This document shows positions 19,264-28,473 of a stretch of DNA of 64,000 bases, piece after piece. Source of the DNA: Haliscomenobacter sp. Lineage in GTDB: Bacteria; Bacteroidota; Bacteroidia; Chitinophagales; Saprospiraceae. Position numbers and translations under genes: made by a program. Where the stretch lies: NCBI GenBank assembly GCA_016707205.1, contig JADJHZ010000013.1, forward strand, positions 78,346 through 142,345. Direction: 5' to 3'. The notes beneath the pieces are model-generated. The model was not told the origin of the DNA. It did no database searches and worked only from the letters and a program-made list of their open reading frames with translations. Position 1 is the stretch's first letter. Each line of letters starts with the position of its first letter.

Positions 19264-19419
19264 ATGAAGAGGACGTATCAACCTTCCAGAAGAAAACGTG
19301 CAAATAAGCACGGTTTCCGTTCGCGGATGAGCAGCAAGAACGGACGTAAAGTTTTGGCTCGCCGCCGCGCAAGGGGCCGTCACAAATTGACGGTTTCCGA
19401 CGAAAGACGCCTGAAGTAA
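19264..19419 (+). CDS. rpmH: 50S ribosomal protein L34
   Basis: A 51-residue highly basic protein beginning MKRTYQPSRRKRANKHGFR and ending with LTVSDERRLK. The segment SRMSSKNGRKVLARRRARGR is the L34 hallmark. It is part of the large ribosomal subunit. Length and start are standard. In many bacteria rpmH lies next to rnpA and dnaA; here it stands between frr and a convergent TPR gene, and no rnpA is seen. Confidence 0.98.
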   Translation: MKRTYQPSRRKRANKHGFRSRMSSKNGRKVLARRRARGRHKLTVSDERRLK

Positions 19420-19456
19420 TCCTGCGGGGCTCATTGCACTTTGTCGCCCCGCAGGA
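19420..19456. terminator. hairpin between rpmH and the convergent TPR gene
   Basis: TCCTGCGGGGC at 19420-19430 and GCCCCGCAGGA at 19446-19456 form a perfect 11-bp stem with a 15-nt loop. It starts right after the rpmH stop and includes the last codons of the TPR gene on the other strand. The tail is only moderately T-rich. Confidence 0.6.
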
Positions 19457-21230
19457 TACGATATCTTTTTCTTGCCTCTACGGCGAAGGTGCTTCCAGAG
19501 TAATCGATAAACAACTTTTCGTATAAGGCTTTGGCCTTTTCCAGGTCGTTAAGGAATTTTTCATAGAGCCCGGCCAACGCAAAGATTGAGTTGTCAGCAC
19601 GAATCCCATCGCTGAATTTATCGATAATCGTTTCATACGCTCTTGCTGCTTCCTGATATTTCCGCTGCTTTAGGTAAACCTGGGCGCGCAGGTAGGCTAC
19701 GTCGTCTTCCAACGCATGTTGGGGGAACGCCTGAACGAGCGAATCCAGTTTAAGAAATGCTTCCCCAAACCGGTTCTGGAACACCAACAGGTCTGCCTCG
19801 GAATAGAGTTTAAGCGGGGTGTCGATGGAGTCCAGGCCCAGATTATCGGTTATGAATACGGATAGATCCAGGGCGTCGTTGGAAATCAGCTTGGAGGTGG
19901 ATGCTTTCAGCACGTCAAATTGAGCCTGAGCCCAGGGGAAATCACCGGAGTAATAAGCCAGGCGGGCATTGCGAAAACGCGCATCATTGCCAAGTTGGTC
20001 GTCTTTAAACGCCTTATCCACCTGAGAGTACAACAAGGTAGCTTCCCAAACTTCCTCCCGAATCAGGTACAGATCGCCCAGGATGAGTTTGGCTTCCGCC
20101 TGCTTACGGGGGTTGAGCCCGGGGTAGTCGATCATATCCTTGAGCAGGGAGATGGCTTTTTCCTGATCGTTGAGGTAATAGGCTTCCAGTTCCGCCAGTT
20201 CCATGATTAAGGGGGCGGTATTCCGGTTGTACCCCATCTGGGTGAGGAAAGAGACGTATTCCTGCTCCAGAAGCCGGAGGTCATTTTGGGTATAGGAATA
20301 CCCTTCGACGAGTTTGATCCGGCGGTACCGGAGGGAGGACAGTTTGGCGTCCAGATAGAAAGGAGATTCCGTCCCTTTTTGGGTAACGATATAGTCGAAA
20401 GCTTCAATTGCGGGGTCATAGTCGCCATCGCTGGCGGCGATCTGGGCCATTTGGAAGATCCGGGCGCCATTCTCTTTCAACCGGCGGTCCAGGGCCCGGA
20501 GTTGCCGAAGCGCATTGCCGTAGTCTTTTTGCTGGACGAAAAGCCACGCCAGGAGTTCGGGATATTGGATTGCCTGTTCATTTTCCTGAGCCCGGGCGTA
20601 TAGCTGGCGCTGTAACTCTTTATAATCCTCTTCCAGTAAGTAGCGTTGGAAAATCGTTTGTACGTTTTCCAGCCGCTCCGGATTAGCCTCCAGGCTGTTG
20701 AGGAACTGCTCGATCATTTTGGAGCCATCTCCTTTTCTTCGATACAGCTCGCCAAGGCTATAGGCGAACACATATTTATCGTTTAGCAGTTCGCTGCCTT
20801 TAACATAACTTTCTAATGCCAGATCCACTTTATTTAACCCACCGAATGTATTGGCCAGACGGATGATGGTATACCGGTCTTTGGGAAGTTTTTCAATGGC
20901 TTTCCGGTATTGGGCATTGGCTTCTTCTTCCTTAAACTGTTGCTCCAGGGCGCGGCCCAGATAGACATAGAGCTTGCCGTCGTCCGGGTTTTTGCGCAGC
21001 ACACGGGCCACGGCCTTTTCGATGTCGGCATAGCGCTGGAGTTGAAGCAGGCAATCCATGTAGCGATCGAAAACGTATTCGTTATTTTCCTGTTGCTGGA
21101 GCAGCTTTTCATAGAGCACGACGGCCTTTTCATATTCTCCGTCGTAAAAGTATTGCTGAGCCAGTTTGGCTTCCTGCGCGTTCAGTCCCAAAGACCAAAC
21201 CAATGCCACGCCCAAAATCAAAAACCGCAT
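19431..21230 (-). CDS. secreted tetratricopeptide-repeat protein
   Basis: 599 residues. The start at 21230 places a signal peptide (MRFLILGVALVWSLGLNAQ). The mature chain is a run of TPR-like helical hairpins: AQQYFYDGEYEKAVVLYEKL at the N-terminus, several units in the middle, and AQVYLKQRKYQEAARAYETI and FLNDLEKAKALYEKLFIDY near the end, the last ones resembling YbgF/BamD-like units. Likely a periplasmic scaffold. Upstream, CAAAGGTA at 21273-21280 (TACCTTTG on the minus strand) is a candidate -7 element. No enzyme motif is present. Confidence 0.85.
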   Translation of the reverse strand: MRFLILGVALVWSLGLNAQEAKLAQQYFYDGEYEKAVVLYEKLLQQQENNEYVFDRYMDCLLQLQRYADIEKAVARVLRKNPDDGKLYVYLGRALEQQFKEEEANAQYRKAIEKLPKDRYTIIRLANTFGGLNKVDLALESYVKGSELLNDKYVFAYSLGELYRRKGDGSKMIEQFLNSLEANPERLENVQTIFQRYLLEEDYKELQRQLYARAQENEQAIQYPELLAWLFVQQKDYGNALRQLRALDRRLKENGARIFQMAQIAASDGDYDPAIEAFDYIVTQKGTESPFYLDAKLSSLRYRRIKLVEGYSYTQNDLRLLEQEYVSFLTQMGYNRNTAPLIMELAELEAYYLNDQEKAISLLKDMIDYPGLNPRKQAEAKLILGDLYLIREEVWEATLLYSQVDKAFKDDQLGNDARFRNARLAYYSGDFPWAQAQFDVLKASTSKLISNDALDLSVFITDNLGLDSIDTPLKLYSEADLLVFQNRFGEAFLKLDSLVQAFPQHALEDDVAYLRAQVYLKQRKYQEAARAYETIIDKFSDGIRADNSIFALAGLYEKFLNDLEKAKALYEKLFIDYSGSTFAVEARKRYRILRGDKVQ

Positions 21231-21272
21231 ATCCGAAAATTTTAACGTAAAAATACCCTTTGGACCAATGTA

Positions 21273-21280
21273 CAAAGGTA
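21273..21280 (-). promoter_or_regulatory. candidate -7 element upstream of the TPR gene
   Basis: Minus-strand TACCTTTG about 43 bases before the chosen start. No TTG lies at the expected -33 distance, so this is only a partial match. Confidence 0.35.
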
Positions 21281-21312
21281 AAAACGAGCGTTGTGGCGGA
21301 AAAGTTGCTTTT

Positions 21313-22791
21313 TTATTTCCGGTAATCGAGAGGCGGCTGGCGATCTCCCATCAGTGACTGGTATTTGAACCCTTCGCCTCGGCGTTTGAGCAGTTCGACG
21401 TTGGCCGTTTCGCAGATGGAAGGGTCATTGAACAAGTCGATCGCTGTTAGGGCCAGGGTTTTGGAGGCTATCATCATGCCTTTGGACCCGATACTCATTC
21501 CCCCGGCGGCCACAGCCTGCCAGCTGTGGGCAGAAGTGCCCGGTACCCAGGTGGCAGCGCCAAGACCGGCAGTAGGAACTACCCAGCTAATATCTCCTAC
21601 ATCGGTAGATCCGCCGTTGCGTTCCTCGGTGACTTCGTAGGGCTGAATAATGGCGGCCGAAGCCAGCAGCGGTTTCTTCCCGCTGAAAGACTCCTGAATC
21701 TGTTCGGCAAAGCGCTTTTCTTCCTCCGTGTACTCCATGCCTCCAACCGATTGCAGGTTGGCGTGCATGATGCGCGAAAGGGCGTCGTTCGGCATGAGGT
21801 TGTACACCCCATTGATGAGTTCGTATTCCATCCGGGTGCCGGTTCCCAGCGCCGCGCCTTCGGCAGCTTTGATGATCCGGTCTAATACGTCTTTTACTTC
21901 CTTCATTTCTGGATGGCGGGCGTAATAGTACACCTCCGCGAAAGCGGGCACTACATTGGGGGCTTCTCCGCCTCTGGTGATGACATAGTGGATCCGGGTA
22001 TCTTCCTGGACGTGTTCGCGCATCATATTGACCATATAGTTCATCGCTTCTACGGCATCCAGGGCAGAACGGCCTCGCTCGGGGGCCGCCGCCGCGTGGG
22101 ACGCTTGTCCGTAAAAACGAAATTTTGCGGAAATATTGGCCAGTGAGGAGGTAGCGCTTGCCCGGTTTTCACTGGAGGGGTGCCAGTGAAGCACGGCGTC
22201 GGCGTCGTAAAACAAACCGGCTCTAACCATGTATACTTTCCCGCCTCCGCCTTCTTCTGCCGGGGTACCGTAAAACCGGATCGTACCGGATTTTCCGCTC
22301 TTTTGGAGCCATTCCTTCACGGCGATGGCCGCCGCCGCAGACCCAGCGCCAAACAGGTGGTGCCCGCAGGCATGCCCGGCTTTAACCTCCGGCCGCTCCT
22401 GCCGCAAGGGAACTGCGGCCTGCGACACTCCCGGAAGCGCGTCAAACTCGCCAAGAATCCCAATAATGGGTTTGCCCGAACCAAAAGAAGCAATAAAGGC
22501 AGTGGGAATACCTGCAACTCCCGCTTCTACGCGAAATCCCGCTTTTTTTAACTGGTCTTGCAGTAAACCGGAGCTACGGACTTCCTGATAGCCTACTTCG
22601 GCCCAATCCCATATCTTCATCGCGACTTGGGTATATTCGGAGGAAAGCGCGTCTAACCGGGAAAGCGCGGCGGTTTTTTCTGGCGAAAGCGCGGCGGCGT
22701 TTCCGATCTGTGCATGTACCGTTCCCGCCTCCGCCAGGAGTGCCAGGGTGAAAACGAAAGCTATCTGCCGCATGGTCTTGTGTCTGATCAT
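21313..22791 (-). CDS. M20-family amidohydrolase (aminobenzoyl-glutamate-hydrolase-like), exported
   Basis: 492 residues. The ATG at 22791 overlaps the upstream stop codon as ATGA, which decides the start and suggests translational coupling; it precedes a signal peptide ending at TVHAQ. The M20D features are GHACGHHLFGAG (metal ligands), GTPAEEGGGGKV, RASATSSLANIS and a C-terminal HSWQAVAAGGMSIGSKGM. Closest in pattern to AbgB-type peptidases that cleave amide bonds of N-acyl amino acids or p-aminobenzoyl-glutamate; with the signal peptide it would act in the periplasm. Substrate is not determined. Confidence 0.9.
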   Translation of the reverse strand: MIRHKTMRQIAFVFTLALLAEAGTVHAQIGNAAALSPEKTAALSRLDALSSEYTQVAMKIWDWAEVGYQEVRSSGLLQDQLKKAGFRVEAGVAGIPTAFIASFGSGKPIIGILGEFDALPGVSQAAVPLRQERPEVKAGHACGHHLFGAGSAAAAIAVKEWLQKSGKSGTIRFYGTPAEEGGGGKVYMVRAGLFYDADAVLHWHPSSENRASATSSLANISAKFRFYGQASHAAAAPERGRSALDAVEAMNYMVNMMREHVQEDTRIHYVITRGGEAPNVVPAFAEVYYYARHPEMKEVKDVLDRIIKAAEGAALGTGTRMEYELINGVYNLMPNDALSRIMHANLQSVGGMEYTEEEKRFAEQIQESFSGKKPLLASAAIIQPYEVTEERNGGSTDVGDISWVVPTAGLGAATWVPGTSAHSWQAVAAGGMSIGSKGMMIASKTLALTAIDLFNDPSICETANVELLKRRGEGFKYQSLMGDRQPPLDYRK

Positions 22792-24377
22792 AATGCTATT
22801 TTTTGAATGATGTTCTTTCGGGTCAGTACGGATGCCGTCACCATCGCCGAGCTCAATGCACCGGCAATCCCGCAACTGATGAGATCTTGCCCGGTCAGGT
22901 ATAGGCCTTTAAATGGGGTGTACACGCTGATTTCCCGGCTGGCGAACCGCTTGGGGGTATGCTCCAATCCGTAGATTTCCCCCTGGGGGTAGTTGACAAA
23001 ATGCCGGGTTGACAACGGGGTAGAAAGCTCCTGGTAGGTAATTTTCCCTTTCAGCTGCGGCATGACGTCAAAGAACCGGTCGAGCATTCGCTGGGAAACG
23101 GAGGCTTTCAACTGGTCGTAGGCTTCTCCCCGGTTTTTCCAGGGCGCCGTTTCCCACGCTTTAAACCGCTCAAATGTTCCCAGGGTGATCAGCTCAATGG
23201 TGCTGCGGCCGGGGTACCGGCGCTGAAAATCGGGGTCTTTGGCGGCGGGAAAAGAAGCGTAAAGTAAAGGCAGTTCTGCCTGGTCCGGGTTAGCCAGATA
23301 CCGCTCGAGGTTTTCGTCGTGGTTGGGATTGTCCGGATAGATCCAGAGGTTGGTTTTGGTCAGGCCCAAATCTTCCGGTGTGCCTTCCAGGCCGAGATAT
23401 AAGCAAAGATGTGCGGCGGAAGGCGCTATCCGGTTGTATTGGCTGGCAGAGGGCGCGGTCGTTTTTTCGTCGCGGAGCAACTGGTTATACGTCACATGCA
23501 CGCCGGCGCTGCTCACCACCACCGGAGCAGTGATCTCTGTGCCATCCGCCATACGGACGCCGGTAATGTGCTTCCCGGAAGTCAGGATGCGCTCCACTTC
23601 TGCGGAAACAAAAACCGCTCCCCCAGCCGCTTCGATCACAGGTTCTACGGTGTCGAAAATTCTGGCGGATCCTCCAACGGGATAGGCGGCGCCGTTGAGG
23701 TAATGGCGGGCGACCATGGCATGCATCATAAAGCTGCTTTGAGCGGGAGGCAGGCCATAGTCTCCAAATTGCCCGGTAAGGACTCCGATCAGCTCTTCAT
23801 TGGAAGTCAGCCCCTGCATGACCTCCCGGGTAGTTCGGGAATAAAACCGCCGGCTTTGGCGGCTGACCCAAGGGCCGGCGATCCGGCGGAGAAGACCGGG
23901 CATAGCCCGCGTCATAAAAAGCCCGCGTCCCGAGCTCGACGCCTGGCGGATCAGGGAAAGGTATTGATCGATTGCAGCCTGATCCCGGGCGTCTGGAAAA
24001 TACCCCTTCATGTTGGCCCGGAAGGCTTCCGTTCCTTTTACGAAATCATACGTCCTGCTGCCAAAGATGATCCGGTCGTAAACGTCTCCCATATCCGCCC
24101 AATCCAACTGCTCCTCGGTAATGTAATCGAACGCCTTTCTGAGGAGGGCGTTTTTTCGTTGTACGTCTCCGATGTAATGGATGCCTACATCCCACTCAAA
24201 GTCGCGCCGTTTGAATACATGGGTAAACCCACCCGGGGTATAGTGCCGCTCCAGCACCAGGCAGCGCTTTCCTTCCTTTGCCAGAATAGCCGCCAAGCCC
24301 ATACCGCTCATTCCGGAGCCGATAATGACGACGTCGTAAACCCCTTCGGGTTTTTGTCTTTTGTAGGAGTAGGGCAT
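22788..24377 (-). CDS. FAD-dependent oxidoreductase, phytoene desaturase / retinol saturase family
   Basis: 529 residues. The N-terminus has the dinucleotide-binding motif VVIIGSGMSGMGLAAIL followed by the acidic strand end LVLERHYTPGGFTH. The conserved WDVGIHYIGDV is typical of the carotenoid isomerase / all-trans-retinol 13,14-reductase group (CrtI-like). The C-terminus has the second FAD motif GLYLTGQDLISCGIAGAL. Possible substrates are isoprenoid or other polyunsaturated lipids; no other carotenoid gene is nearby. The gene overlaps the M20 amidohydrolase gene by four bases, so the two are co-expressed. Confidence 0.9.
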   Translation of the reverse strand: MPYSYKRQKPEGVYDVVIIGSGMSGMGLAAILAKEGKRCLVLERHYTPGGFTHVFKRRDFEWDVGIHYIGDVQRKNALLRKAFDYITEEQLDWADMGDVYDRIIFGSRTYDFVKGTEAFRANMKGYFPDARDQAAIDQYLSLIRQASSSGRGLFMTRAMPGLLRRIAGPWVSRQSRRFYSRTTREVMQGLTSNEELIGVLTGQFGDYGLPPAQSSFMMHAMVARHYLNGAAYPVGGSARIFDTVEPVIEAAGGAVFVSAEVERILTSGKHITGVRMADGTEITAPVVVSSAGVHVTYNQLLRDEKTTAPSASQYNRIAPSAAHLCLYLGLEGTPEDLGLTKTNLWIYPDNPNHDENLERYLANPDQAELPLLYASFPAAKDPDFQRRYPGRSTIELITLGTFERFKAWETAPWKNRGEAYDQLKASVSQRMLDRFFDVMPQLKGKITYQELSTPLSTRHFVNYPQGEIYGLEHTPKRFASREISVYTPFKGLYLTGQDLISCGIAGALSSAMVTASVLTRKNIIQKIAL

Positions 24378-24542
24378 AGGGTAAGGTTATTTTTTCTTGA
24401 ATTTAAAGGAGGTAAAGTGGTTAGGAGCACAGGGGCCCTGATCAAGGGAATAGTACGCTCTTTGGCCATTTTTCCTTTAACGCTTTCGCGAAATTAGAAA
24501 ATGGCGGTAAAAGGTTTGCCAAAAGGCCTGAATAAAGCCATT

Positions 24543-25544
24543 TTATCGAACAAAAAACTTTTCGGTCTTCACTTTTCCATTTTGCCACACGTTGCGTTGC
24601 CAGGAGCTTTCATCGTTCATGGGCACCCAGCGCATTTCTTCTTTTCGGTAGTGCCAGTCTTTGTCCTTTTGGAAGAAAAGCTGTTCGCCCGTGGTTTCCA
24701 CAAACTTCAAAATTTCGTTGTCGTGGTAGTTTTGCTCATCCTTATCCGTATAGGCGAGCTGGGCCATTTCCGAATAATACTCGTTTAGGGTGATGAGTAA
24801 ATCGTTCAACACCACATCCATCTCCTGGATATTGAGGCCGGTCTTCCGGGCTTCGAGGAGGGTGATGGGATAACTGTGCGAGGGGTACTCTTCATTAAGA
24901 TGGGTGCTGATGCGATTGGCTTGATCGAGGTCGGTCAGGTGGTAGGAAAGAATTTCGGTAGTCAGTTTAATGGAAAGGGAACTGGCGCGATCCACTGCCC
25001 CAAAAACCAGGGGATGAATATATTGGTAGATGGCATTATAGGGGTTTTGGTCATGCGGTTGGCGTTTGGCCTCCCAAAGGCGCATGACCCGCTCCAGTTC
25101 GTTCTGGCTTACACTGACGAGGTCGTTGTATTTGTCTACTGGAGAAAGATCGTGGGTGATGGACGTGTCGATGGCTGACAGAAAAGCGAGGGGGCCCATG
25201 CGGATTTCATTGGCGCCAAGGGCCAGCATGGTTGCCGCCGATGCGCACTCCAACGGCACGAGCGCAATGATTTCTTTATAATAGGCTCGTAACAGGTGGA
25301 CAATGCGCAGGGACCCTTTTCCAGATCCTCCATCGCTTTTGATAAAGAGAAAAAGCCGTTCGTGCCCCACCCGGTCTTTAAGGATCTTGTAAAAGGCGTT
25401 GACGTCCTCGAGGGCGATCCGGCTATTGGTGGATACCCAATAGGAAAGGAAATCGCCGTCGAGATGTTGGCTGATTTTTTGAATCGCTGCCTGGGTTTCT
25501 TCAAACCGGATCGGGGGCTTCTTGTGGGGATTAGGTTTTTTCAT
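24543..25544 (-). CDS. serine dehydrogenase proteinase (SDH/SppA-like ClpP-fold) family protein
   Basis: 333 residues; start at 25544 chosen because it follows a good promoter and gives the basic N-terminus MKKPNPHKK. The core resembles Pfam SDH_protease of the ClpP/crotonase fold: LFLFIKSDGGSGKGSLRIVHLL provides the oxyanion region, and ECASAATMLALGANEIRMGP contains the presumed nucleophile Ser. No signal peptide or membrane helix is obvious. The C-terminal third is specific to this group. Proteolytic activity is inferred from the family. Confidence 0.8.
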   Translation of the reverse strand: MKKPNPHKKPPIRFEETQAAIQKISQHLDGDFLSYWVSTNSRIALEDVNAFYKILKDRVGHERLFLFIKSDGGSGKGSLRIVHLLRAYYKEIIALVPLECASAATMLALGANEIRMGPLAFLSAIDTSITHDLSPVDKYNDLVSVSQNELERVMRLWEAKRQPHDQNPYNAIYQYIHPLVFGAVDRASSLSIKLTTEILSYHLTDLDQANRISTHLNEEYPSHSYPITLLEARKTGLNIQEMDVVLNDLLITLNEYYSEMAQLAYTDKDEQNYHDNEILKFVETTGEQLFFQKDKDWHYRKEEMRWVPMNDESSWQRNVWQNGKVKTEKFFVR

Positions 25545-25567
25545 GGAGTAAATTTTTGAAAAAGTAC

Positions 25568-25599
25568 CAAATTTAGATTTACCGGAAAACAAAACTCAA
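25568..25599 (-). promoter_or_regulatory. Bacteroidota-type promoter for the SDH-type protease gene
   Basis: On the minus strand TTG (25599-25597), a 21-nt spacer and TAAATTTG (25575-25568). The start codon is 24 bases further on. Confidence 0.65.
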
Positions 25600-25623
25600 C
25601 ACCTTTAAATTCCATGGTTGTGG

Positions 25624-25631
25624 TAAATTTG
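25624..25631 (+). promoter_or_regulatory. -7 element for the divergent lipoprotein gene
   Basis: TAAATTTG on the plus strand, the same octamer as in the divergent promoter 50 bases away; the -33 position has TTT in place of TTG. Confidence 0.45.
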
Positions 25632-25692
25632 TCTCCGGAACTTATCCATCTGAAAAAATTGACGTCTGATTCATCCAGAAATTTTTCCCATT

Positions 25693-26184
25693 ATGAAATC
25701 GCATGCATTCCCATTCGCGCTGATTCTGGTTTTGAGTATTTTCTTGGTCTCCTGCGGGGGTAAAAAGGGGGATGCCGGCGCCGGAGGCGAAGGGCAAACC
25801 ACGCCAACGGAAGCGGCCGCCCAAGAAAACCTGCCTGCTAAATTGGCGATGAATGAAATTCCGCTCGACGCGGTAGACAAAATGGTCAAAATTATCGAAG
25901 CCGACTCGAATTGGCTGCAACGGGTAAAAGATAAAGCCGCTACAGACAATGTGCCGCTGGTCTTCCAATTAAAGGACGACGCCCGGTTCTTCCTTTTTGA
26001 GCATCAGGGCGAATACGGCGTGGTGTCTATTCCCGAGGAGATTGTGCAGGCGGAAATCGGCAATATCAAAGGCAATGCCGAGTGGCTGAGCTCGGTGGAG
26101 CGCCAGGCTAAAGAACAAGGGATTTCGCTGGAGGAGGCCCTTCGTAAAAACGCCCTCTTCATGATTGACCAGCGCCTGAAATAG
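25693..26184 (+). CDS. small predicted lipoprotein, function unknown
   Basis: 163 residues with a lipoprotein signal peptide ending in the lipobox LVSC, then a flexible Gly/Ala/Thr linker (residues about 22-45). The mature domain contains two helical units with SNWLQRVKDKAATDNVPL and AEWLSSVERQAKEQGISLEE, related to each other in pattern, so it may be an internal repeat. No family is recognised. It converges with the DUF5916 gene, with only eight bases between the stops. Confidence 0.7.
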   Translation: MKSHAFPFALILVLSIFLVSCGGKKGDAGAGGEGQTTPTEAAAQENLPAKLAMNEIPLDAVDKMVKIIEADSNWLQRVKDKAATDNVPLVFQLKDDARFFLFEHQGEYGVVSIPEEIVQAEIGNIKGNAEWLSSVERQAKEQGISLEEALRKNALFMIDQRLK

Positions 26185-26192
26185 GGCTTTCG

Positions 26193-28397
26193 CTACAGGT
26201 TGAGCCAGTACGTTAGCTTGGCGACCAGACTTCGGCTCTTCGGACCAAAGGAGGGCTCGATGAGGTAGTTGTCCGTGTACACCAGAAAGAAATCCGACAT
26301 CGGAGCAAAACGCCACTGGAAGCGGCTGTTGACATTGAAGTTGTTCGATTGGGTGTTGTATTGAATAAACGTATTCCAGAATACGCTGGTACTGAAGTTG
26401 AACTCCAATCTGGCGCCAAGCAGCGTGAGGTCTGCTCGTCCGTAGGGGTCCGGGAAGCGAAGGAAATTTTGCTCCAGATTAAGGCTGAAAAGCCCCCAGG
26501 GCTGACGCCGGAAATTCAGCCCGGCGCGGTAGGTGAATTTGGAACCGCCATAAAACGACCCATAGACGGCAAACAGGTCGTAGCTAAACAACTTCCTTCG
26601 GTCGCCATCGTATTGCATGTTGAACTCAAAATTGTCGTATTCTTTGGCATGCAGCGGCGTATCTCCGGTAAAGGTGAACGGGAATTGCAGGTTGATGTAA
26701 TTGTTGTTCAACCGGAAGCGGAGCATGGTCGTATTCTTATACACGATGAAATACCGAAGGCGGGTGTACCAGTCGGTCAAGCCGATCCCCTCGTTAAACG
26801 TGGGCAGGTTTTCCAGCCCAAACCAATGCTGATTGATCCGGGGGTGGTTCTTGGGCAGGTAATAGTAATCGATCATATTCAGGGCGGTGGTATACCCAAG
26901 CCGGATAAAGGTGTCGCGTTCGGCGTCGTAGTTCGCTACCTGGGGAACGAAGCCCATATCGGCATAATAATTGGAGCGCACGTGGCTGGCATCGATGAAG
27001 GTGCGGAAGTTCTTCCCGTTGTAGGAAATGTTTCCGGTCAGGGCGTAGGCATTCTCGTTGATCCCCTCCTTATACGACTGGTGGAATCCCGCGAGTCCGG
27101 ACCATTTCCCGTCCGAGCTGATCAAGTTCATCGCCAAGCCGGCATTGCGACCGTATTCATCGCCTGTGGATTCCTTCACGTCGGTGGCCTGGCGGTTCAG
27201 AAAATATCCTCGTACTACCGAGCGCTTGAAGATCCGTTGGTGAAGGGCGAGCGCGGCGTAATTCTGGCCGGGATTTGCAGTTTCGTTTTTTGTTTGCACG
27301 TCCATGATCCCGATGCGGGTTTTTTCGCCGATGCTTCCGCTCAGGCGGGCGCCAAAAAGGATGGGAACAGGCGCGCCGTCGCTGTTCAAGCCAATCGTTC
27401 GGGAGAAAAAGGGTTGGGTTTGGTTCATTCCAAAGGAGCCGAAAATATCCCCGTTTTCCAGGAAAAACGTCCGCCGTTCCGGAAAAAAAATGCTGAACCG
27501 GGTCAGATTGGTGACTTGCTGGTCGACCTCCACCTGGGAAAAATCGGGGTTGACCGCCAAATCCAGGTTGAGGGAAGAGGTTACCGCCCATTTGGCGTCC
27601 AACCCGGCATCGGCTTGAAATTCAGGATCCTTTCCCTGGGCTTGGGTTTCGTCTATCCGGGCGGTAACGAAGGGGATTAAAGAGCCGTTGGCTTTGACTT
27701 TTTTCGGGGGTTGGTCCCAGGAGAGCGTTCCCAGGTAGCCCAGGTCGTGATTCTCAAATTGCAGGGGCACGCGGGTCCAGGTGTGTTCTTCGTTCCGTTT
27801 TTTGTCCATCCGGCCGAAGTTGATCCCCCATTCGGCAAGGTTCTCTTCAAAACGAAGGCTACGGAAGGGGATAGCGATTTCAGCGGTCCAATGATCCCCG
27901 TTTTGGCGGGTAGCGGAATACCATTTGTTGTCCCAGTTGGTGTCGACATCGTTAATGGATATTAAGGCCTCGGTTTGAGCGCCGGCGGCATTCACGAGAA
28001 AAGCAAACCCATTGGTTTTTTCGTTGAGGGGGTCCAAAACGATAAAGAACGCGTCGCTGTCGTCTATCCGGCTGTCCCGCCGAAGTGTTTGGATGATCTG
28101 GTCGCCCGAGTCGGCGCAAACAACGGCAATGAGCAAGAATTCCTCGTTATAGGTCAGCCGGACCTCGGTGCCAAACCGGGAGCGCGCGTCATCGACGGGA
28201 AAATGCACCCAGAAATCCCGGGCTGTTGCGGCAGCACTCCAGGCGGGGTCATCCAGAACGCCGTCGATAGTGACGTCCAATGTGGTCTTTTGGATTTCCA
28301 ACCGGTAAGCAGGATCCGCACCGGGCGGTTGGGCATGCGCTGGCTCAGCCAACCACAAAAAAGAACATACGCTAAGGGCCGTGTAGAGTAATTTCAT
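26193..28397 (-). CDS. DUF5916 family outer-membrane protein (second copy)
   Basis: 734 residues, signal peptide to EPAHAQ. It has the same layout as the protein at 1971-4178: an N-terminal CBM9-like domain (PVDDARSRFGTEVRLTYNEE, FVVLDP-type core), then NPDFSQVEVDQQVTNLTRFS, FFPERRTFFLENGDIFGSFG and a barrel ending KLTYWLNL. It is a clear paralogue, not an adjacent duplication. Exported to the outer membrane by inference. Substrate and function are unknown. The upstream AhpD-like gene on the same strand is 76 bases away. Confidence 0.9.
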   Translation of the reverse strand: MKLLYTALSVCSFLWLAEPAHAQPPGADPAYRLEIQKTTLDVTIDGVLDDPAWSAAATARDFWVHFPVDDARSRFGTEVRLTYNEEFLLIAVVCADSGDQIIQTLRRDSRIDDSDAFFIVLDPLNEKTNGFAFLVNAAGAQTEALISINDVDTNWDNKWYSATRQNGDHWTAEIAIPFRSLRFEENLAEWGINFGRMDKKRNEEHTWTRVPLQFENHDLGYLGTLSWDQPPKKVKANGSLIPFVTARIDETQAQGKDPEFQADAGLDAKWAVTSSLNLDLAVNPDFSQVEVDQQVTNLTRFSIFFPERRTFFLENGDIFGSFGMNQTQPFFSRTIGLNSDGAPVPILFGARLSGSIGEKTRIGIMDVQTKNETANPGQNYAALALHQRIFKRSVVRGYFLNRQATDVKESTGDEYGRNAGLAMNLISSDGKWSGLAGFHQSYKEGINENAYALTGNISYNGKNFRTFIDASHVRSNYYADMGFVPQVANYDAERDTFIRLGYTTALNMIDYYYLPKNHPRINQHWFGLENLPTFNEGIGLTDWYTRLRYFIVYKNTTMLRFRLNNNYINLQFPFTFTGDTPLHAKEYDNFEFNMQYDGDRRKLFSYDLFAVYGSFYGGSKFTYRAGLNFRRQPWGLFSLNLEQNFLRFPDPYGRADLTLLGARLEFNFSTSVFWNTFIQYNTQSNNFNVNSRFQWRFAPMSDFFLVYTDNYLIEPSFGPKSRSLVAKLTYWLNL

Positions 28398-28473
28398 AGG
28401 GCCGGGTGTTTTAAGGGTACAGGTTTCCTTCGTTTTTTTCTAAAAGACGCGATCAGCAAAAAAACGTTGCAGC

